In this document: piece by piece, positions 12,801 through 22,720 of the stretch
Position numbering within the stretch: position 1 is the stretch's first letter
How the letters are laid out: each line of letters starts with the position of its first letter
DNA from: Ancistrus triradiatus
Taxonomy: Eukaryota > Chordata > Actinopteri > Siluriformes > Loricariidae
DNA: 64,000 nucleotides
Assembly (NCBI GenBank): GCA_025084515.1
Contig: JAJAGP010000179.1
Span: forward strand, 124,001 to 188,000
Reading direction: 5' to 3'
The notes under the pieces: model-generated
The model's database searches: none
Told to the model about the DNA's origin: nothing
The model's input: only the letters and a program-made list of their open reading frames with translations
Position numbers and translations under genes: made by a program

Positions 12801-15800
12801 AAGTTCGATTGGCTGTTTGTTTGCACTCATTTCCACGTGAGTTTAAGCCAATTAACCACAAATAACTGCTTAATGGACCAAGGATCAGGTCCCGACGGGG
12901 CTCTAGAGCAAGGTTGGGGCATCTGAGGGGGAGGATGATCCTCCAGAAACAGCAATCCGTTCAGGGTACACACACAAGGTGCCCTGTGAATTCCAGGCCA
13001 GGCTCTATAAATACTTCTGACCAATCACAGAGCAGTCTGTCGTTACACGACTAACACTAAAGACACAATTACCTTCTCTTCCTATACATAATGGCAGTGC
13101 AAGCTAACCCTGTAAAATAGAGATAAAGTTCATGCTACTGTTGCATGTTTGTAGCAGCTTCAGAAGACACTCTGTACTAGTTGTGTCACAAGGACAGACC
13201 ATCTCCATACTCCATCACTCCAGGCTCGAGTTTGATTCCTGTCCAGTAGCACCAATTCCGATTTGAATTCAGGAGTCCTTACTGAGGCCTCCCTGTGCAC
13301 TAGCTGAGATTTTCCCCGCTTACATGTGATAGATGCCGCTCACACGTACAGACCTGATGCGTCTTCATGTAGGGCTACAAAAAAGAATCAAAAACCGAAG
13401 TGAAACCTTGCTGCACGTTAGAAGCAGCTCGGGCGCCATGAGCCTACTTCTGCGGTTTACTCCGAATGCATGACATGAAGGAAACAAATGACAGCCCTGA
13501 AAGCCTGCATACCCTGAAAACCACACAAAAGGCTACCAGAGATACATGTACACAAAGGCGGGGTGATATGACAACACACTTTGTCTTCCTCGGTCTTGTT
13601 GCAATGCAATTGTTTGTCAATCTTCATCAAATAAGAATGCGATTCAAATTAAGAGATGCTGACCGACGTGACGTGTGAATAAAGTACACCCTTTTAAAAA
13701 CGCCAATAGTTGTACATGACATTTTGGTTACTACTATATTAGAGGTACAGTGGGGCAACAAAGTATTTAGTCAGCCACTGATTGTGCAAGTTCTCCTACT
13801 TAGTCTGTAATTTATCATAGGTGCACTTCCACTATGAGAGACATAATGTAGCATTTTTAAGGAATTTCATTGTAAATTATGGTGGAAAATAAGTATTTGG
13901 TCAATAACAAAAGTTCAACTCAATACTTTGTAACATAACCCTTGTTGGCAATGACAGAGGTCAAACGTTTCCTGTAAGTCTTCACCAGGTTGGCACACAC
14001 TGTATCTGGTATTTTGGCCCATTCCTCCATGCAGATCTCCTCTAGAGCAGTGATGTTTTGGGCCAACACGGACTTACAACTCCCTCCACACATTTTCTAT
14101 GGGGTTGAGGTCTGGAGACTGGCTACTCATGAATGACTCTCCTTTAAAAGCTACTATTTAACTGCTTCAAACAAGGCGTTTAAGTAGCAGACGGTGTGAT
14201 CAACGAAATGCATTACAGGTGAGAGGAATCAACACAGCACCACAGGGCTTGGCCATGGACATGTGATGGAGCGAGACAGCCTGAAGAAGTGCTTTAATTG
14301 TTGTCAAGTCTTTCTCAATCGCTTTCTTTAGCTATCCTGCAATATTCGGCACAAACAAAAATTAAACAACAAACTTTTTTCCAGTGTGTCCCAAATACAG
14401 TGGTAGCTACGAGTACAAAGCAAATTTCTCAAAGCAAATACTATGATAAGTTAATGTTGAAAGCGCTTACATTAACCTACAGTTGGCCAAAATCATGAAC
14501 ACAAACCTTATTTTACGATAAAGTCTTGAAAAATCTTACGTAATTTAGTGAGCAACAGATTGAAGGCGAGAAGTAAAAGCAAAACTCTTACTCTATTGGT
14601 GAACTCCGATCGCTAGCATAGCTGCTAGGCTAACTGCAGCCTGTGTTCTGGATGATTCGATTCCTGTTTTGATCTCGGTTGGCTCTTATAAACTAACCTT
14701 CAAGGACCCACAGCGACTTATTAGCACTAACAATACTTAGCAACGGCTATTGTGAATCTGAATCCCTGTGCACCGAATCGTGAATCGAGTCGTACAAAGG
14801 TAAAGCCCTTGAATCATTAGGACACCTTTTTGGCCTGAATTTTGCAAGCAAGACTTGCAAGCAAGGCTAGAGATATACCGATTGCACCAAAAACACAAAA
14901 CCTAACACCTCTTTATCATGAACATGCATCAGCACTGGTCTCCTAAACAAACGCCAGTGGCTGAGCCGTGTTTAAAGCCCCGTACATGAACAGAATTCTG
15001 AATCGGTGAAACTACTGTGCTGTTTGTGTTGCTGTGTTTGTGCCACTACCACCATGGTGCGCTGCACAAGTTAAATGTGATCGGAACAGAAATGTTACAT
15101 GAGACCGACTGCCGGTCATGGCCGACCACGCTCCCTTTTAGATTTTCAAACACTGTGCATACACGTCTGTACATCTGAAATCCATTTTTATTCCTCAATT
15201 CCATCCGTATTCTCCGCATCACGGAACTCATAGGATCCTAAAACCAGTAGTGTTGAAGCAGCGGTCTAAACCACTAGCCCACTTTCAAAGAGACTGGATC
15301 TGGCGTATAGACACAACTGGCCACGTCTGAGAAAGAAAAGGCTGGATGCAGTGCGTGAAATGGGAATTGCTTCATTGAGCGGTTAAACATCCACCCAGGT
15401 TCTGCTTTTCTCCATGTTAAACAAGAACGTCAGCCTTTTGAAAGATAACATCTTTGCAGCATGCTCCAATTCAAATCAAGAGCACTGGGTCACAGCTTTC
15501 TGAATGACTCAACATAAATGACATAAAAAGACAGCAAGAAACCACAAGAGGACTCTTTTTTTGCAACAAGCTATCACAAACCTGATTATAATACTAAGTT
15601 TGAAGAGCTGGTGGCACTTGTCACACAATCTGCAAAGATTAGTGTGACAATTCAGCGCCTTGATCAGATGGGCAACAGAAACGTGTCACACCGGGATCCT
15701 CCTTAATCTGATTTAGGTCCAAGCAGGCAAAGATTTCACAAGAGGAAAGCCCAGTGTGACCAGCAGGGCTTTAGAGAACTTCAGTGTTGCTTTAGAAAAA

Positions 15801-18800
15801 GAGTGACAAGAGGAACTGGTCATGTAATCATCTGCTTGGCTTGCTACGTGACTAACATCACACACACACACACCTTGGATCAGGGTTAAACACGGTGCAT
15901 AGACTAAACAAGTCACCCAGGCCCACACTGTATTCACAATCAACAATAAGATAAAAAGAAACTATGACTGAAAGTCCTCTGCATTGCTCATTTAGAAAGG
16001 CAAGATCTTCAGGTTTGCTACAAGATCCTCGGCTTGGTTTGCTACACTGCTAAAATCACACACACACACGCGCGCATTAGCGAACTTGCAAAGTTGCAAC
16101 CAATCTGCATCTAAATAGATAAAGCAGTAATATGGAAACAATACTTGATGCGTCAACCACAAACTGAAACAAACCAAACAGGAGAACTAACCTGAGCAAC
16201 AGGCTGTGAAAACCCTGGCTCGCTACGCGACGTTTACATTAGGGTTACCTTACATCAACGCACAAAGTTTGCTCCACGTTTTAACCCTGCTTATCCTGCA
16301 CAGCCTACCCCGGAAATCAGAGAGGCACCAATCGATCAGCCTCATATAACCGATTCTGCGGCGGCACAAACGCAGCCACACAAACAGCACAGTGGTTTTA
16401 CTAACCTATTCAGAATTAAGTTCATGTGTACAGAGCTTTAAACACGGCTCAGCCACTCGCGCTTCAGTTCACGAGTGCTGACAATAAGGAAGCTTCAGAT
16501 TTCGGTTGTGTTTTGAGTGCTACTTAGTCAACTAAATTGTCTCCATCTACTGCAATACTAAAGAGGGAGTAGGGTAGTGTTTCGGAAACAGCCATATCAA
16601 GAGCAAAAGCTCTTCAGAGAGTACACGCGTTGCGGAAATTAGCCGGGAAGGAACATTTGGAATCACGAATGTAATAAGACTTCAAAACAGCATCACCCCG
16701 CTGAATATGCGGAATCTGACAAAGCTAACAAAGGCAAAGCGGTTAGAGCTGGCACTACCGAGAGCGCAGAGCCAGGCACAAGCCCTTACAAGAAAAGTTG
16801 AACAAAAATGTTTCTGTATGCTGTCATCTATAATTCATAGACAGAAATAGCCAATGGGTACATCTCTGCTGGAAATCACAGGGCATACGCTGAATGGGAC
16901 AGCAGTCCCTCACAGTGCTGGGATGTCCCCATCATGGGTACCCAACCTGGCCAGAACTCACCCCCAGAACCTAAACCCATGTGTGCACTGCTTGGACAGA
17001 ATGCAGAGAATTAGTTACAGGCAAAGCCTGCGCACAGTATTTCCTACCTTCACTAGATTTCTAAAGGCAGAAACAAACAGACATACCCTTATAGGTTCTA
17101 GGCAAAGCTTGGAGAAGATCTGGACCTGATGCAAAGTAATTAAATGGCCGAGCTCTGCCAAGTGGTATAATCTATTAGGATGGCCGAGAGATAGGAGTAG
17201 TGTTTGATGGGAGGAAATAAATCTGAGGCTTAAACTGGGGTGGGTTAAAGTGCGAGGAAGGGTGGGAGAGCTCAAGTTTAGAACAGAATGAGCTCACAGT
17301 TATGTGATTTAACTGTAAATCCTTTGATTCTACAAATCAATCAGCTACCCCAATGCACAATGACCAACTGGCTTCCTATATAAGCTACCCAATCTACCCA
17401 GCAGCAGCTCAGACTAAGATCATTCACACCCGCATTCAAGAACTTGGAAAAGTTGTAACAAGCTTTCACCCAGACAGAGTCTGCAGTAACGAAGCTCAAA
17501 CCATGGCTTAGCAACAGGAATAAGGAAACAGCTGTATGTTGCTTTTTAAAGACGAACGAGGGGAAATCTTGGGTTGTTACTTTATCAAGATTACACTCGT
17601 GTTAGGTGACTTGTGAAACCTGCAGCTGCAGCGACAGAAATAGGCCGAGTATGATCATAGCTTGTGATGCTCCAATAATCTCAATCAGAGCAACACCAAT
17701 ACTGAATGGGACCGATAATGTCCATTTCACATTATATCGTCTCATAACTTGAAGCGTGTTATTCCAAAACATGACCGATATCAAAAATGCTGTTACAGGC
17801 ATGTGATCAAAACTACTTTGTCTACGGAAATAAAGTTAGCACACGTGTACTCTGCCACGGCTGTTTCCCTATTCCGCGGTGCTTCAGAATTAAAGCCCCA
17901 TTCAGGAGCCTTTCTCTCTGAAAGTGCTGTATCAGCATGTTTTGCCATATTATCAATTATGGCCAAAAAGCTACAGTTAACCTGCATTAGAACACGGCTG
18001 CTTGTTACACAGTATGGCTTTAACTCACTAAAGCGAACAACAATAGTTCCTCATGCCAGAAGCGCCTTCATTTAGTAGTGGCCATAACCGACAAAATGTA
18101 TTTTATTAACAATGTTTCAAAATGGAGCTGCTGTGCTTGAAGGACAGGGCTACTCCAACGCCACCACCGGAGATGGTGGTGAAAAACACAGAGTGGGTTT
18201 AGGTGCACTTAATACAATAACTGTAATCAGACCAATGAGTATACATGCACTTGGGTAATCAGATAACCCAATAATGGAAACCTCTGGCTTTATATGAAAA
18301 TAATCAGATTTCCACTTCGGTTTCAGGATCCGTTTAATGCCAGGGTTGCCAGATCCAGGAAGTTAAAATACCAACTAGGTCTATGGAAACTAATCTTAAA
18401 AGGTAGTAAAGTCTCCGAGAGTAAGCAGACCTGGCAACCGCATTAAACTCTGTGCACGGACTGAGAAAGGACATATATGCTCTGAGAAATCTGATCACTG
18501 TGTCAAAATTCCAGCTCCCTTTATTGGATTACTTACTCAGATTTCTAGATCAGAGTATGCTGTATACATGACCTCGAGTGATCGGATAACTGCAGAAATC
18601 CAACTATGATCGGATTATTAAGTGCATGTAGATACCATATGTTCTGGATTCTAGCTGAACCCCTTCGCTTGAAGAAAAAACAAATAAGCAAACCTAAAAC
18701 TGCAAAAAACAAGAAGCTTTTGATGGTCCTAACAACAAATCACTGCTCAGGAAACGTGCAAGAAGTAAGAAAATGTACCAAGATCTGCAGTGAGCTGTTG

Positions 18801-21045
18801 AGGGACGCTGGAATCAGAGAGGTTCACTTCTCTGTACACATCTTCTTGTACACCCAACATAAAAGACTTAAATGTTTAAACCAAAATATCTTGTCCTGTT
18901 TTTTTTTCCTCTTAGAGATTAACTGGTAATCTGAGTGAAACAACCCTGATTTAGCCATTTTGGGTTTGCCCCAGTTCTGCCCAGGGGTGTAGGCTCCCCA
19001 GATGACATTGGTTCAGTTTAAGATATTTCGACTTCACAGGCAACCAATACACAGTAAGATCCTCTCCCACAGCTCCCTCAGTCCACCAATGGACTAACCA
19101 GTTTGTTTTCGTTTTCAACTCTCAATACATTACTCAATAAAGTCCATGAGATATTCAATAAGCTTTAGGTTAATGTAAATGGTTAGCATGTCTAAGTTAG
19201 GCTACGCTATGACACATAAGTATATAGTAATCTCCTAGGTTATGATACCTTCACTTTACAGTGGGTTTCTCAGAACAGAAGTCAAGTCAGATTTATTTCT
19301 ACAGCGCTTTTTACGATGGAGCATTGTCTCAAAGCAACTTTACAAGTTTAGATAATCTCCTAATATCTACGTCCAATCCCACATTGAGCAAGCCTTGGGT
19401 GACAGTGGCAAGGAAAAACTCCCTGAGTGTTAGGAGGAAGAAACCTTGGGAGGACCAAGACTCAAAAAGGGAGTAGATTATAAATCTAAGAATGAATCTA
19501 ATTTGTTTAAACTAATAAGTCATGGAGTGATAGTTCAAATAAAATGTAAAATATGCGCATCGGCATTAAGTAGTCCGGTACACAGAGTCACTCCAGGATC
19601 CTGATTCTAAGCAGGATCAGTATCGTAAATTGGGGAGCACCTGTATATGGGTTATTATGGTCATTTAGAGTAAGGTAATATTAAATAAGGCCAGTAAAGA
19701 AAACCTTTAATCAATGTTGTTTGACTCAATGACAACGGCTTCAGGTAGCTGACGAGTAGTTGGAAAACGTTTCCCAGTTAGTTTGGGTTTAAGGTGAGAC
19801 CAGATACAGGGTTCTTGACCTGGAGGACTGTGGCAGATTACAAACTAACCTCCCAAGATTAAAAACAGGATATTTCCAGGGATTCTGAACACCCAGACAT
19901 GTTAGTTTCAGTTTCAGTAGCAGACTAAGTGAATTTTCCTCTTTCACTTCAGCAAGCAGCAGCGACAAGCCAATTGCCATGCAGGTCTCCGGGGGACTTT
20001 CTACTTCTTGCTAAATAAAAAAAGATTCATAATTTGCAATTTTAGCACATCTTGTTTTGCCCACCAGGACAAGCTGCTTAGCTCTCATGTACATAAACTG
20101 AGCAGTTTTGTTGTTTAATAAAATGTGGCCATTCATCGTTCTTGTTTGTTGCCACGATTCAAAGGTATGGGGGGATAACGCACAATATAAAGTCTTCCAT
20201 ATCTGTATGACTTCTTTTTAAAGGACCTCAGCCAAAACCGTGCGCCACTACCCAGATCACCTGGGCTTCCTGATGGAGGTCGTATCTCGTCAATACGACG
20301 ATCTTCCAGTGTGTTGTCAAGTCAAAAGAGCACGAGGGTCATTTTGCAGTACGAACTCGCTCTCTGACCTGGCTTGCCTTGATTGCACTAGTGAACTTGT
20401 AAAAGTTGTACTGAGACCTACAAAAAAGCCACCAGTGATGCCTAAAACGGGACTGGATGCATTGTCAAATACCATGCGCCCCACCCACACTGCCCAACTC
20501 CCTTCCTTAGCCTATAGAGCGGCGTTAGGCATGCATGTGGCATTGCGTAACTGCGTCCAAAGCTCACTAAAAGGCATGCATGTCATAAACATCACATAAT
20601 AAAACTTTATAGCGAACTGCGGGCTAATGCACACCGGTTCACCCGAGTCTAGTCTGCAAGGGGGTCCTGCAAACTACAAGATACCACAGCCTACATGTAA
20701 ATAGACCGAACTGCGCCGTTTGGGGCTCACCATGCTAATTCGAGCCGCGCGTTAGACAAAACGCAGGCGCTGGGGTTGCGTACGCACAGCGTAAGCTAAC
20801 GCTAGCCCCCCGTCCGCTGCTGCGCGAAACAATTCACGGGCTCTCTGCGCCCGATTCTGGTCTTTTACCTGGCAGAAGTTGTCGCAGTACTCGGTGGACG
20901 AGCCCTCCGACACGTCCCGCTGCCTCAGCACGGCCTCGAGGTGCTGCAGCGTCGCCTGCAGACTCTCCATGGCAAAAAAGGCGTCCTGGTCGCTCAAGAC
21001 TCGGCCGCTCGGCTCCAGCTCCGCTTCTGCGCTCCCGTCCGCCAT
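75..21045 (-). CDS. rlf: rlf, 5' part (six coding exons; 3' end outside window)
   Basis: Joined exons, in transcript order: 20869-21045, 5059-5213, 3212-3293, 2529-2664, 613-815 and 75-211, giving 890 bp, or 296 residues plus two bases of codon 297. All junctions are GT-AG and keep frame. The protein matches the N-terminal, finger-free region of the ZNF292/RLF/ZNF654 family. RLF is favoured over ZNF292 by VSEGSSTEYCDNFCQ near residues 45-59, SCFELLLSV at the exon 2/3 border and LCTTYLTQQLQ in exon 6. In the family, a very large last exon carries many C2H2 fingers; it would lie left of base 1. RLF is a nuclear zinc-finger protein implicated in chromatin regulation in mammals (known from the family, not visible here). 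Intron 1 is 15.7 kb. Assignment to this family is firm; the choice of rlf over its paralogues is strong but rests on recall of the human proteins. Confidence 0.9.
212..612. other. rlf intron 5
   Basis: A short intron. Bases 370-425 (GGGCTGGGTGTTG, then GATACCGGTACC) resemble the start of a hAT-like non-autonomous repeat seen also at 28618. Nothing else recognised. Confidence 0.6.
613..815 (-). CDS. rlf: rlf coding exon 5 (residues 184-251)
   Basis: The acceptor is CCCATTAG before TAAATGCCTACC. Exon 4's last G plus TA restores GTA, giving the family sequence E-V-N. The donor is CTAGAG/GTGAGG. The exon is 203 bp and encodes FLEMRVKHLEVVGEVEKAL and the later LPNEEAILE. The reading frame stays open upstream of the acceptor, but that part is intron. 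Confidence 0.88.
1177..1480 (+). repeat. Two diverged copies of a ~240-bp block
   Basis: The phrase CAGTTTTCAACCTACAGC, followed by ACAAAATTCAGCAC, near 1184 recurs as CAGTTTTCGATCTACAGC, followed by ACAAGACTTGGCAC, near 1426. The GGGGTCC...CCTAAGGTC phrase also occurs twice. This looks like an old tandem duplication or a repeat with internal redundancy; family unknown. Confidence 0.45.
1785..1935 (-). repeat. tRNA-derived SINE copy
   Basis: Read on the minus strand it contains GGTTCAAATCCCACC-like B-box sequence, then GCCACCGTTGTGTCCTTGAG and AACCCACAATTGCTTGGATT. It is the same family as the clearer copies at 26272 and 46293. Confidence 0.65.
2529..2664 (-). CDS. rlf: rlf coding exon 4 (residues 139-184)
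   Basis: The acceptor is TTTGCAG before GCGGCGCATGAAGCC; the donor is GACGAGG/GTCAGC. The exon is 136 bp and ends one base into a valine codon. It encodes AAHEAMLEYGSTDLQALVQ and the following WSNHTLVALLTRQPTEEDE, aligning without gaps to the family. Confidence 0.88.
2665..3211. other. rlf intron 3
   Basis: It contains an AT-rich stretch with short TAATAA repeats near 2807 and a 37-bp poly(A) run at 3158-3194. Nothing else recognised. Confidence 0.6.
3158..3194 (+). repeat. Poly(A) homopolymer, 37 bp
   Basis: An uninterrupted A tract. On the rlf transcript it is poly(U) just downstream of the exon 3 donor. Length may be affected by sequencing slippage. Confidence 0.9.
3212..3293 (-). CDS. 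rlf: rlf coding exon 3 (residues 111-138)
   Basis: The acceptor is GATTAG before GAGCTGCTTTGAG and the donor is TTCAG/GTGAGATTC. The exon is 82 bp and ends in phase 0. It encodes SCFELLLSVPQNEIPLEAW, close to the RLF form of this segment. A 37-bp poly(A) run on the plus strand, poly(T) in the transcript, begins only 17 bases after the donor. Confidence 0.88.
3515..4885 (+). mobile_element. Tc1-like transposon relic, family 1, left end missing
   Basis: The right end carries TTCACAAACTT-CCAAGCACCACTG followed by TA. The left terminal inverted repeat is absent: similarity to the other copies starts at about ATCCAATATTACATATTAG, and about 170 bases are missing. A decayed transposase begins with ATG at 3725 (MARTKEISEELRKRVVDAHQ) and then breaks in several frames. 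Helix-turn-helix sequence (HQSTVRQIVYKW) and late catalytic-domain pieces are still readable. It lies in rlf intron 2 (3294-5058) and is not functional. Confidence 0.88.
3725..4670 (+). pseudogene. Tc1-like transposase pseudogene (family 1)
   Basis: It starts MARTKEISEEL. Downstream blocks such as CMTGLQGESHCSPKRT and HDRVARRKPLLSKKNIAARL alternate between frames, showing several indels. The DDE region DEPEGYWKNVLWTDETK is visible. No continuous product is possible. Confidence 0.85.
5059..5213 (-). CDS. rlf: rlf coding exon 2 (residues 60-111)
   Basis: The acceptor is a run of T ending TTTACAG just before GCTTTGATGCAC, and the donor is GCACT/GTGAGT. The exon is 155 bp and ends two bases into a leucine codon. 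It encodes the family block LLEVYCLSINCFALARPHL and ALVLKRLAL. The ATG inside it (ALMHYAG) is internal, not a start. Confidence 0.9.
5355..5720 (+). repeat. Unclassified candidate interspersed repeat with an open frame
   Basis: An open frame runs 5355-5675 with Cys-rich text such as VGHGSCAPNSSCIDRVGQGH. The wording looks like a sequence repeated in fish genomes rather than a host exon, but I see only one copy in this window and cannot name the family. There is no splice or family support for a host gene. Confidence 0.3.
7255..7472 (-). repeat. Short interspersed element (TTTATATAGCGCTTTT family)
   Basis: It contains GTCTTGGTCCTCCCAAGGTT, the phrase GGCTTGCTCAATGTGGGAT and a terminus GCGCTATATAAATAGATCTG followed by ACTTGAC. 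The same element recurs in the opposite orientation at 19282-19480 and in pieces at 22108, 42575 and 53208. It is non-coding; class not determined. Confidence 0.7.
8101..8214. repeat. Inverted repeat / fold-back
   Basis: ATGAACCAAAAGGTAAGGAA and the following TCATTTTTA (8101-8129) are mirrored by the segment 8177-8214, which reads ATAAAAATGATTCCTTTCC and ends TTTGGTTCAT, with a small insertion in the right arm. The spacer is under 50 bases. Confidence 0.7.
9843..9896 (+). repeat. (AC)27 microsatellite
   Basis: An uninterrupted AC dinucleotide tract. Confidence 0.98.
9918..9956. repeat. 13-bp stem hairpin
   Basis: GCCCTGCTTTAAA (9918-9930) and TTTAAAGCAGGGC (9944-9956) are perfect inverted copies around a 13-base loop. 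Confidence 0.75.
9994..10540. mobile_element. Non-autonomous DNA element with inverted ends, copy 1
   Basis: The ends are CTGGGTCCGGATTCACAAAG and, inverted, CTGGGGCTGGATTCATGAAA. The interior is rich in CTTAAGAAAAT-type palindromic text and contains CCACCATCACCTCCATTTCT. A related copy lies at about 31460-31853. It resembles Harbinger-type non-autonomous elements, but the superfamily is a guess. Confidence 0.55.
10890..11395 (-). mobile_element. Tc1-like relic, family 3 (CCAAAAGTATTGGGACA type)
   Basis: It contains AAAAGCATTGGGACACTTCA, then TTTTGGAGTGTTTCTGTGGG, AGAAGAGCATTTGTGAGGTC and GCCTCAGCACTGGGCGACCC, all typical of a widespread fish Tc1-like transposon read antisense to its transposase. 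Large parts of the transposase are deleted and no open frame remains. It is the likely relative of the intronic minisatellite at 44096. Confidence 0.65.
12330..12642 (+). mobile_element. Tc1-like right-end fragment, family 1
   Basis: It begins at TTCCTCCAAGCCGGTGTGC and ends TTCACAAACTTAAGCACAGC-TG followed by TA. Only the last part of the element is present. Confidence 0.85.
13748..14124. mobile_element. Tc1-like left-end fragment, family 2
   Basis: It begins TA/CAGTGGGGCAACAAAGTATT, the family 2 terminus, then continues through GGTCAATAACAAAAGTTCAA and CTCCTCTAGAGCAGTGATGT to about GAGACTGGCTA, where similarity stops. Confidence 0.85.
14430..14640 (+). repeat. Repeat of the Tigger-associated family, copy A
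   Basis: It contains CAAAATCATGAACACAAACC, CTCTATTGGTGAACTC and GCTAGCATAGCTGCTAGGC. The same text recurs at 52237-52410 and, inverted, at 32265-32420. Confidence 0.7.
14956..16457. mobile_element. Candidate DNA element with ~90-bp terminal inverted repeats
   Basis: The left arm 14956-15044 (from AGTGGCTGAGCCGTGTTTAA to TGCTGTGTTTGTGCC) is inverted at 16363-16457 with high similarity. Weaker similarity may continue outward to about 14928 and 16487. The interior of about 1.3 kb has no recognised transposase and includes two CA-microsatellite-bearing blocks (15842 and 16041). The superfamily is unknown. Confidence 0.6.
18239..18635. mobile_element. MITE-like element, ~27-bp inverted ends
   Basis: The left end GTATACATGCACTTGGGTAA-TCAGAT matches the inverse of the right end, GTATCTACATGCACTTAATA-ATCCGAT, allowing a few differences. 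The element is about 397 bp and has no coding capacity. Confidence 0.65.
19282..19510 (+). repeat. Short interspersed element (TTTATATAGCGCTTTT family)
   Basis: It starts GTCAAGTCAGATTTATTTCT and continues ACGTCCAATCCCACATTGAG. It is the reverse-oriented counterpart of the copy at 7255. Confidence 0.7.
20869..21045 (-). CDS. rlf: rlf coding exon 1 (residues 1-59)
   Basis: It opens with ATG at 21045-21043 in the context GCGAAGATGGCGGAC and encodes MADGSAEAELEPSG onward, ending TTC TGC CAG before the donor GTAAAAG. The exon is 177 bp and ends in phase 0. Reading can continue past the donor to 20752, but that extension resembles nothing in the family and is intron. No upstream in-frame ATG was seen close by. 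Confidence 0.9.
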
Positions 21046-21200
21046 CTTCGCAGCTCGCCGCGGCGCGTCCGCAACTCAGCGTGTCACGTGACCGCCGTCA
21101 CTCAAAACAGACGAGACCACCGAGGAGGCGTGGCCGGGCTCCGACCAATCAGAAACTGCAAGGCCACCAATAATAAAGACCCCCGCCGTGACGCCCCTTG
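21036..21200 (-). promoter_or_regulatory. rlf: rlf promoter region
   Basis: The start codon lies in AAGATGGCGG, a YY1-type site that overlaps many TATA-less start regions. Upstream on the minus strand are a perfect palindromic E-box GTCACGTGAC at 21083-21092 (USF/TFE-class) and an inverted CCAAT box at 21145-21149 (NF-Y class). The block 20750-21150 is GC-rich with many CpGs, unlike the flanking DNA. No TATA box was seen. The function of each site is inferred from motif alone. Confidence 0.6.
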
Positions 21201-22107
21201 AGAGTTAGTCCTAACATCCCCGCCCACTAAACGCCATGGCACACTTGTGTAGTCCGTGCTGCATGGCATACTGGACTCTACTTGTTTAACTTTGTGCAGG
21301 CTGGCACTGCCCTGCATGCTACGTACCACATGGCATTCTTGCATACTGCGTGCTACACCCCACATTTCATTAGCTGACTGGAATATATACAATCAATGTC
21401 AATAACTCAGCCAGCACTTGGAGTGAACGGAAATAAGATCTATATGTTTATTCCTGGCTTAAACAGCACGGACTTAAACAGAGTCAGTGCCACCCTGACA
21501 GCTGCTGGTTTTATATACTGTCTTGGCGCATTAGTTAGTGTGTAACAGTCAGTGTGAAGCTTTAAATCCATACAGAGTTTCTTTTCATCTTTCCATTATC
21601 TGTAACGTAGGCCTGCAGCATTTCCCACAGCAATCAGTCGTCTTTACATGCCGTTATCATACATTCGCTGGAAACCAGGGAAAAATAGGGTCTTTACCTT
21701 TAACCTCCAGCTACATGACTCCCAAACTGGAGTCGGAACCGCCCAACACCACAGAGGGTGCTTGAGGCTTTGTCTGCTCTGGGGTTCTCATAATACAATT
21801 AAACACAATTTAACATGTTAAATGAAATTAAAATAACACACTTGTTGGAAAAATATGTATATAAAATATAAAACAATATATTGTTTGATTTTAGCTAAAT
21901 GTTTAGCTGGCTTGAAAAGAGAAAATGAGCCAAAAAAAAAACAACCTATGAATGGAACCCAAGAGAAAAGTGAAAAAGCTATCATTTATGATACGTTTTG
22001 CCAATAAATATTTGCAATGAATCCAAAGGAAATCATCATTTGTTTGTCACTTAGTTTCTTTTCTTTCTTTTGATTTTAAACAACATTGTATACAAAGAAT
22101 TTATCAT

Positions 22108-22234
22108 CTACGCCGCCCAAGTAGGTTAGGTCTCTTTTTGAGTCTTGGTCCTCCCAAGGTTTCTTCCTCATAACACTTAGGGAGTTTTTCCTTGCCACTG
22201 TCACCCTAGGCTTGCTCAATTTGGGATTGGACGT
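22108..22234 (-). repeat. Fragment of the TTTATATAGCGCTTTT-family element
   Basis: It contains GAGTCTTGGTCCTCCCAAGG and ends AGGCTTGCTCAATTTGGGAT-TGGACGT, where it is joined directly to Tc1-like sequence. Confidence 0.7.
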
Positions 22235-22430
22235 TTCTTCTGATGGCTACTTCCAGCAGGATAACACACTCAAATCATCTTAAACTGGTTTTCTTAATCA
22301 TGACAATGAGCCTACTACGCTCAAATGCCCTCCACAGTCACTAGATCTCAGTCCAATAGAGCACCTTTGGGATGTGGCGAAACGGGAGATTCACATCATG
22401 GAGGTGCAAGCAACAAATCTGCAAAAAATG
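22235..22430 (+). mobile_element. Tc1-type transposase C-terminal remnant
   Basis: A frame reads NHDNE and later SLDLSPIEHLWDVAKRE, the typical end of a DDE transposase (DLxPIExxWD). Only this end is present and it is broken by stops. Confidence 0.7.
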
Positions 22431-22539
22431 TAAATAAGTACAGGTGTGCTCTGATTAGACACTAGGTCTTGCCACAAGAGAACATAAAAGTGCTTCCCTG
22501 CTGACCCATAAAAAGGCTCTCAGAGGCTACTTTTATGTA

Positions 22540-22720
22540 GTGTACCTCTTGGTGAGAGATCGTCGACTGCTAGACACGTCTCTACGATGCACTGAAAGAC
22601 ATTTTGCCCAGTTGACAGACTTTGAGAGGGGCGAATCATTGGACTGAGAGACCTAGCTTTTAGGAGGTGTTGGGAGCAGTGCTTCCATGAGGCGGGTGCA
22701 CACATAGCGAACAGGCTCTG
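22540..22720 (+). mobile_element. Tc1-type transposase N-terminal remnant
   Basis: The text GACATTTTGCCCAGTTGACA and ACTTTGAGAGGGGCGAATCA corresponds to the FERGRIIGLRE-like start of a fish Tc1 family, out of frame. A related scrap, GACATTTTGCCCAGTTGGGC, occurs at about 37760. Confidence 0.5.

Larger units (their letters stand above)
5214..20868. other. rlf intron 1 (about 15.7 kb)
   Basis: It carries the repeats listed individually between 5350 and 19510. I see nothing recognisable in 5700-7250, 8215-9840, 11400-12330, 12650-13740, 16490-18230 and 19520-20860, apart from scattered short open frames that match no family I know. The 8830-9200 stretch is somewhat GC-richer but unassigned. Confidence 0.6.

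Noticed and set aside
20752..20868. Continuation of the rlf exon 1 frame past residue 59
   Set aside because: A consensus donor (CAG/GTAAAAG) ends the exon exactly where family similarity ends and exon 2 resumes it in phase.
75..21045. Assignment of the left gene to znf292 or znf654
   Set aside because: Discriminating segments (VSEGSSTEYCDNFCQ, SCFELLLSV, LCTTYLTQQLQ) fit RLF better, although all three share the architecture.
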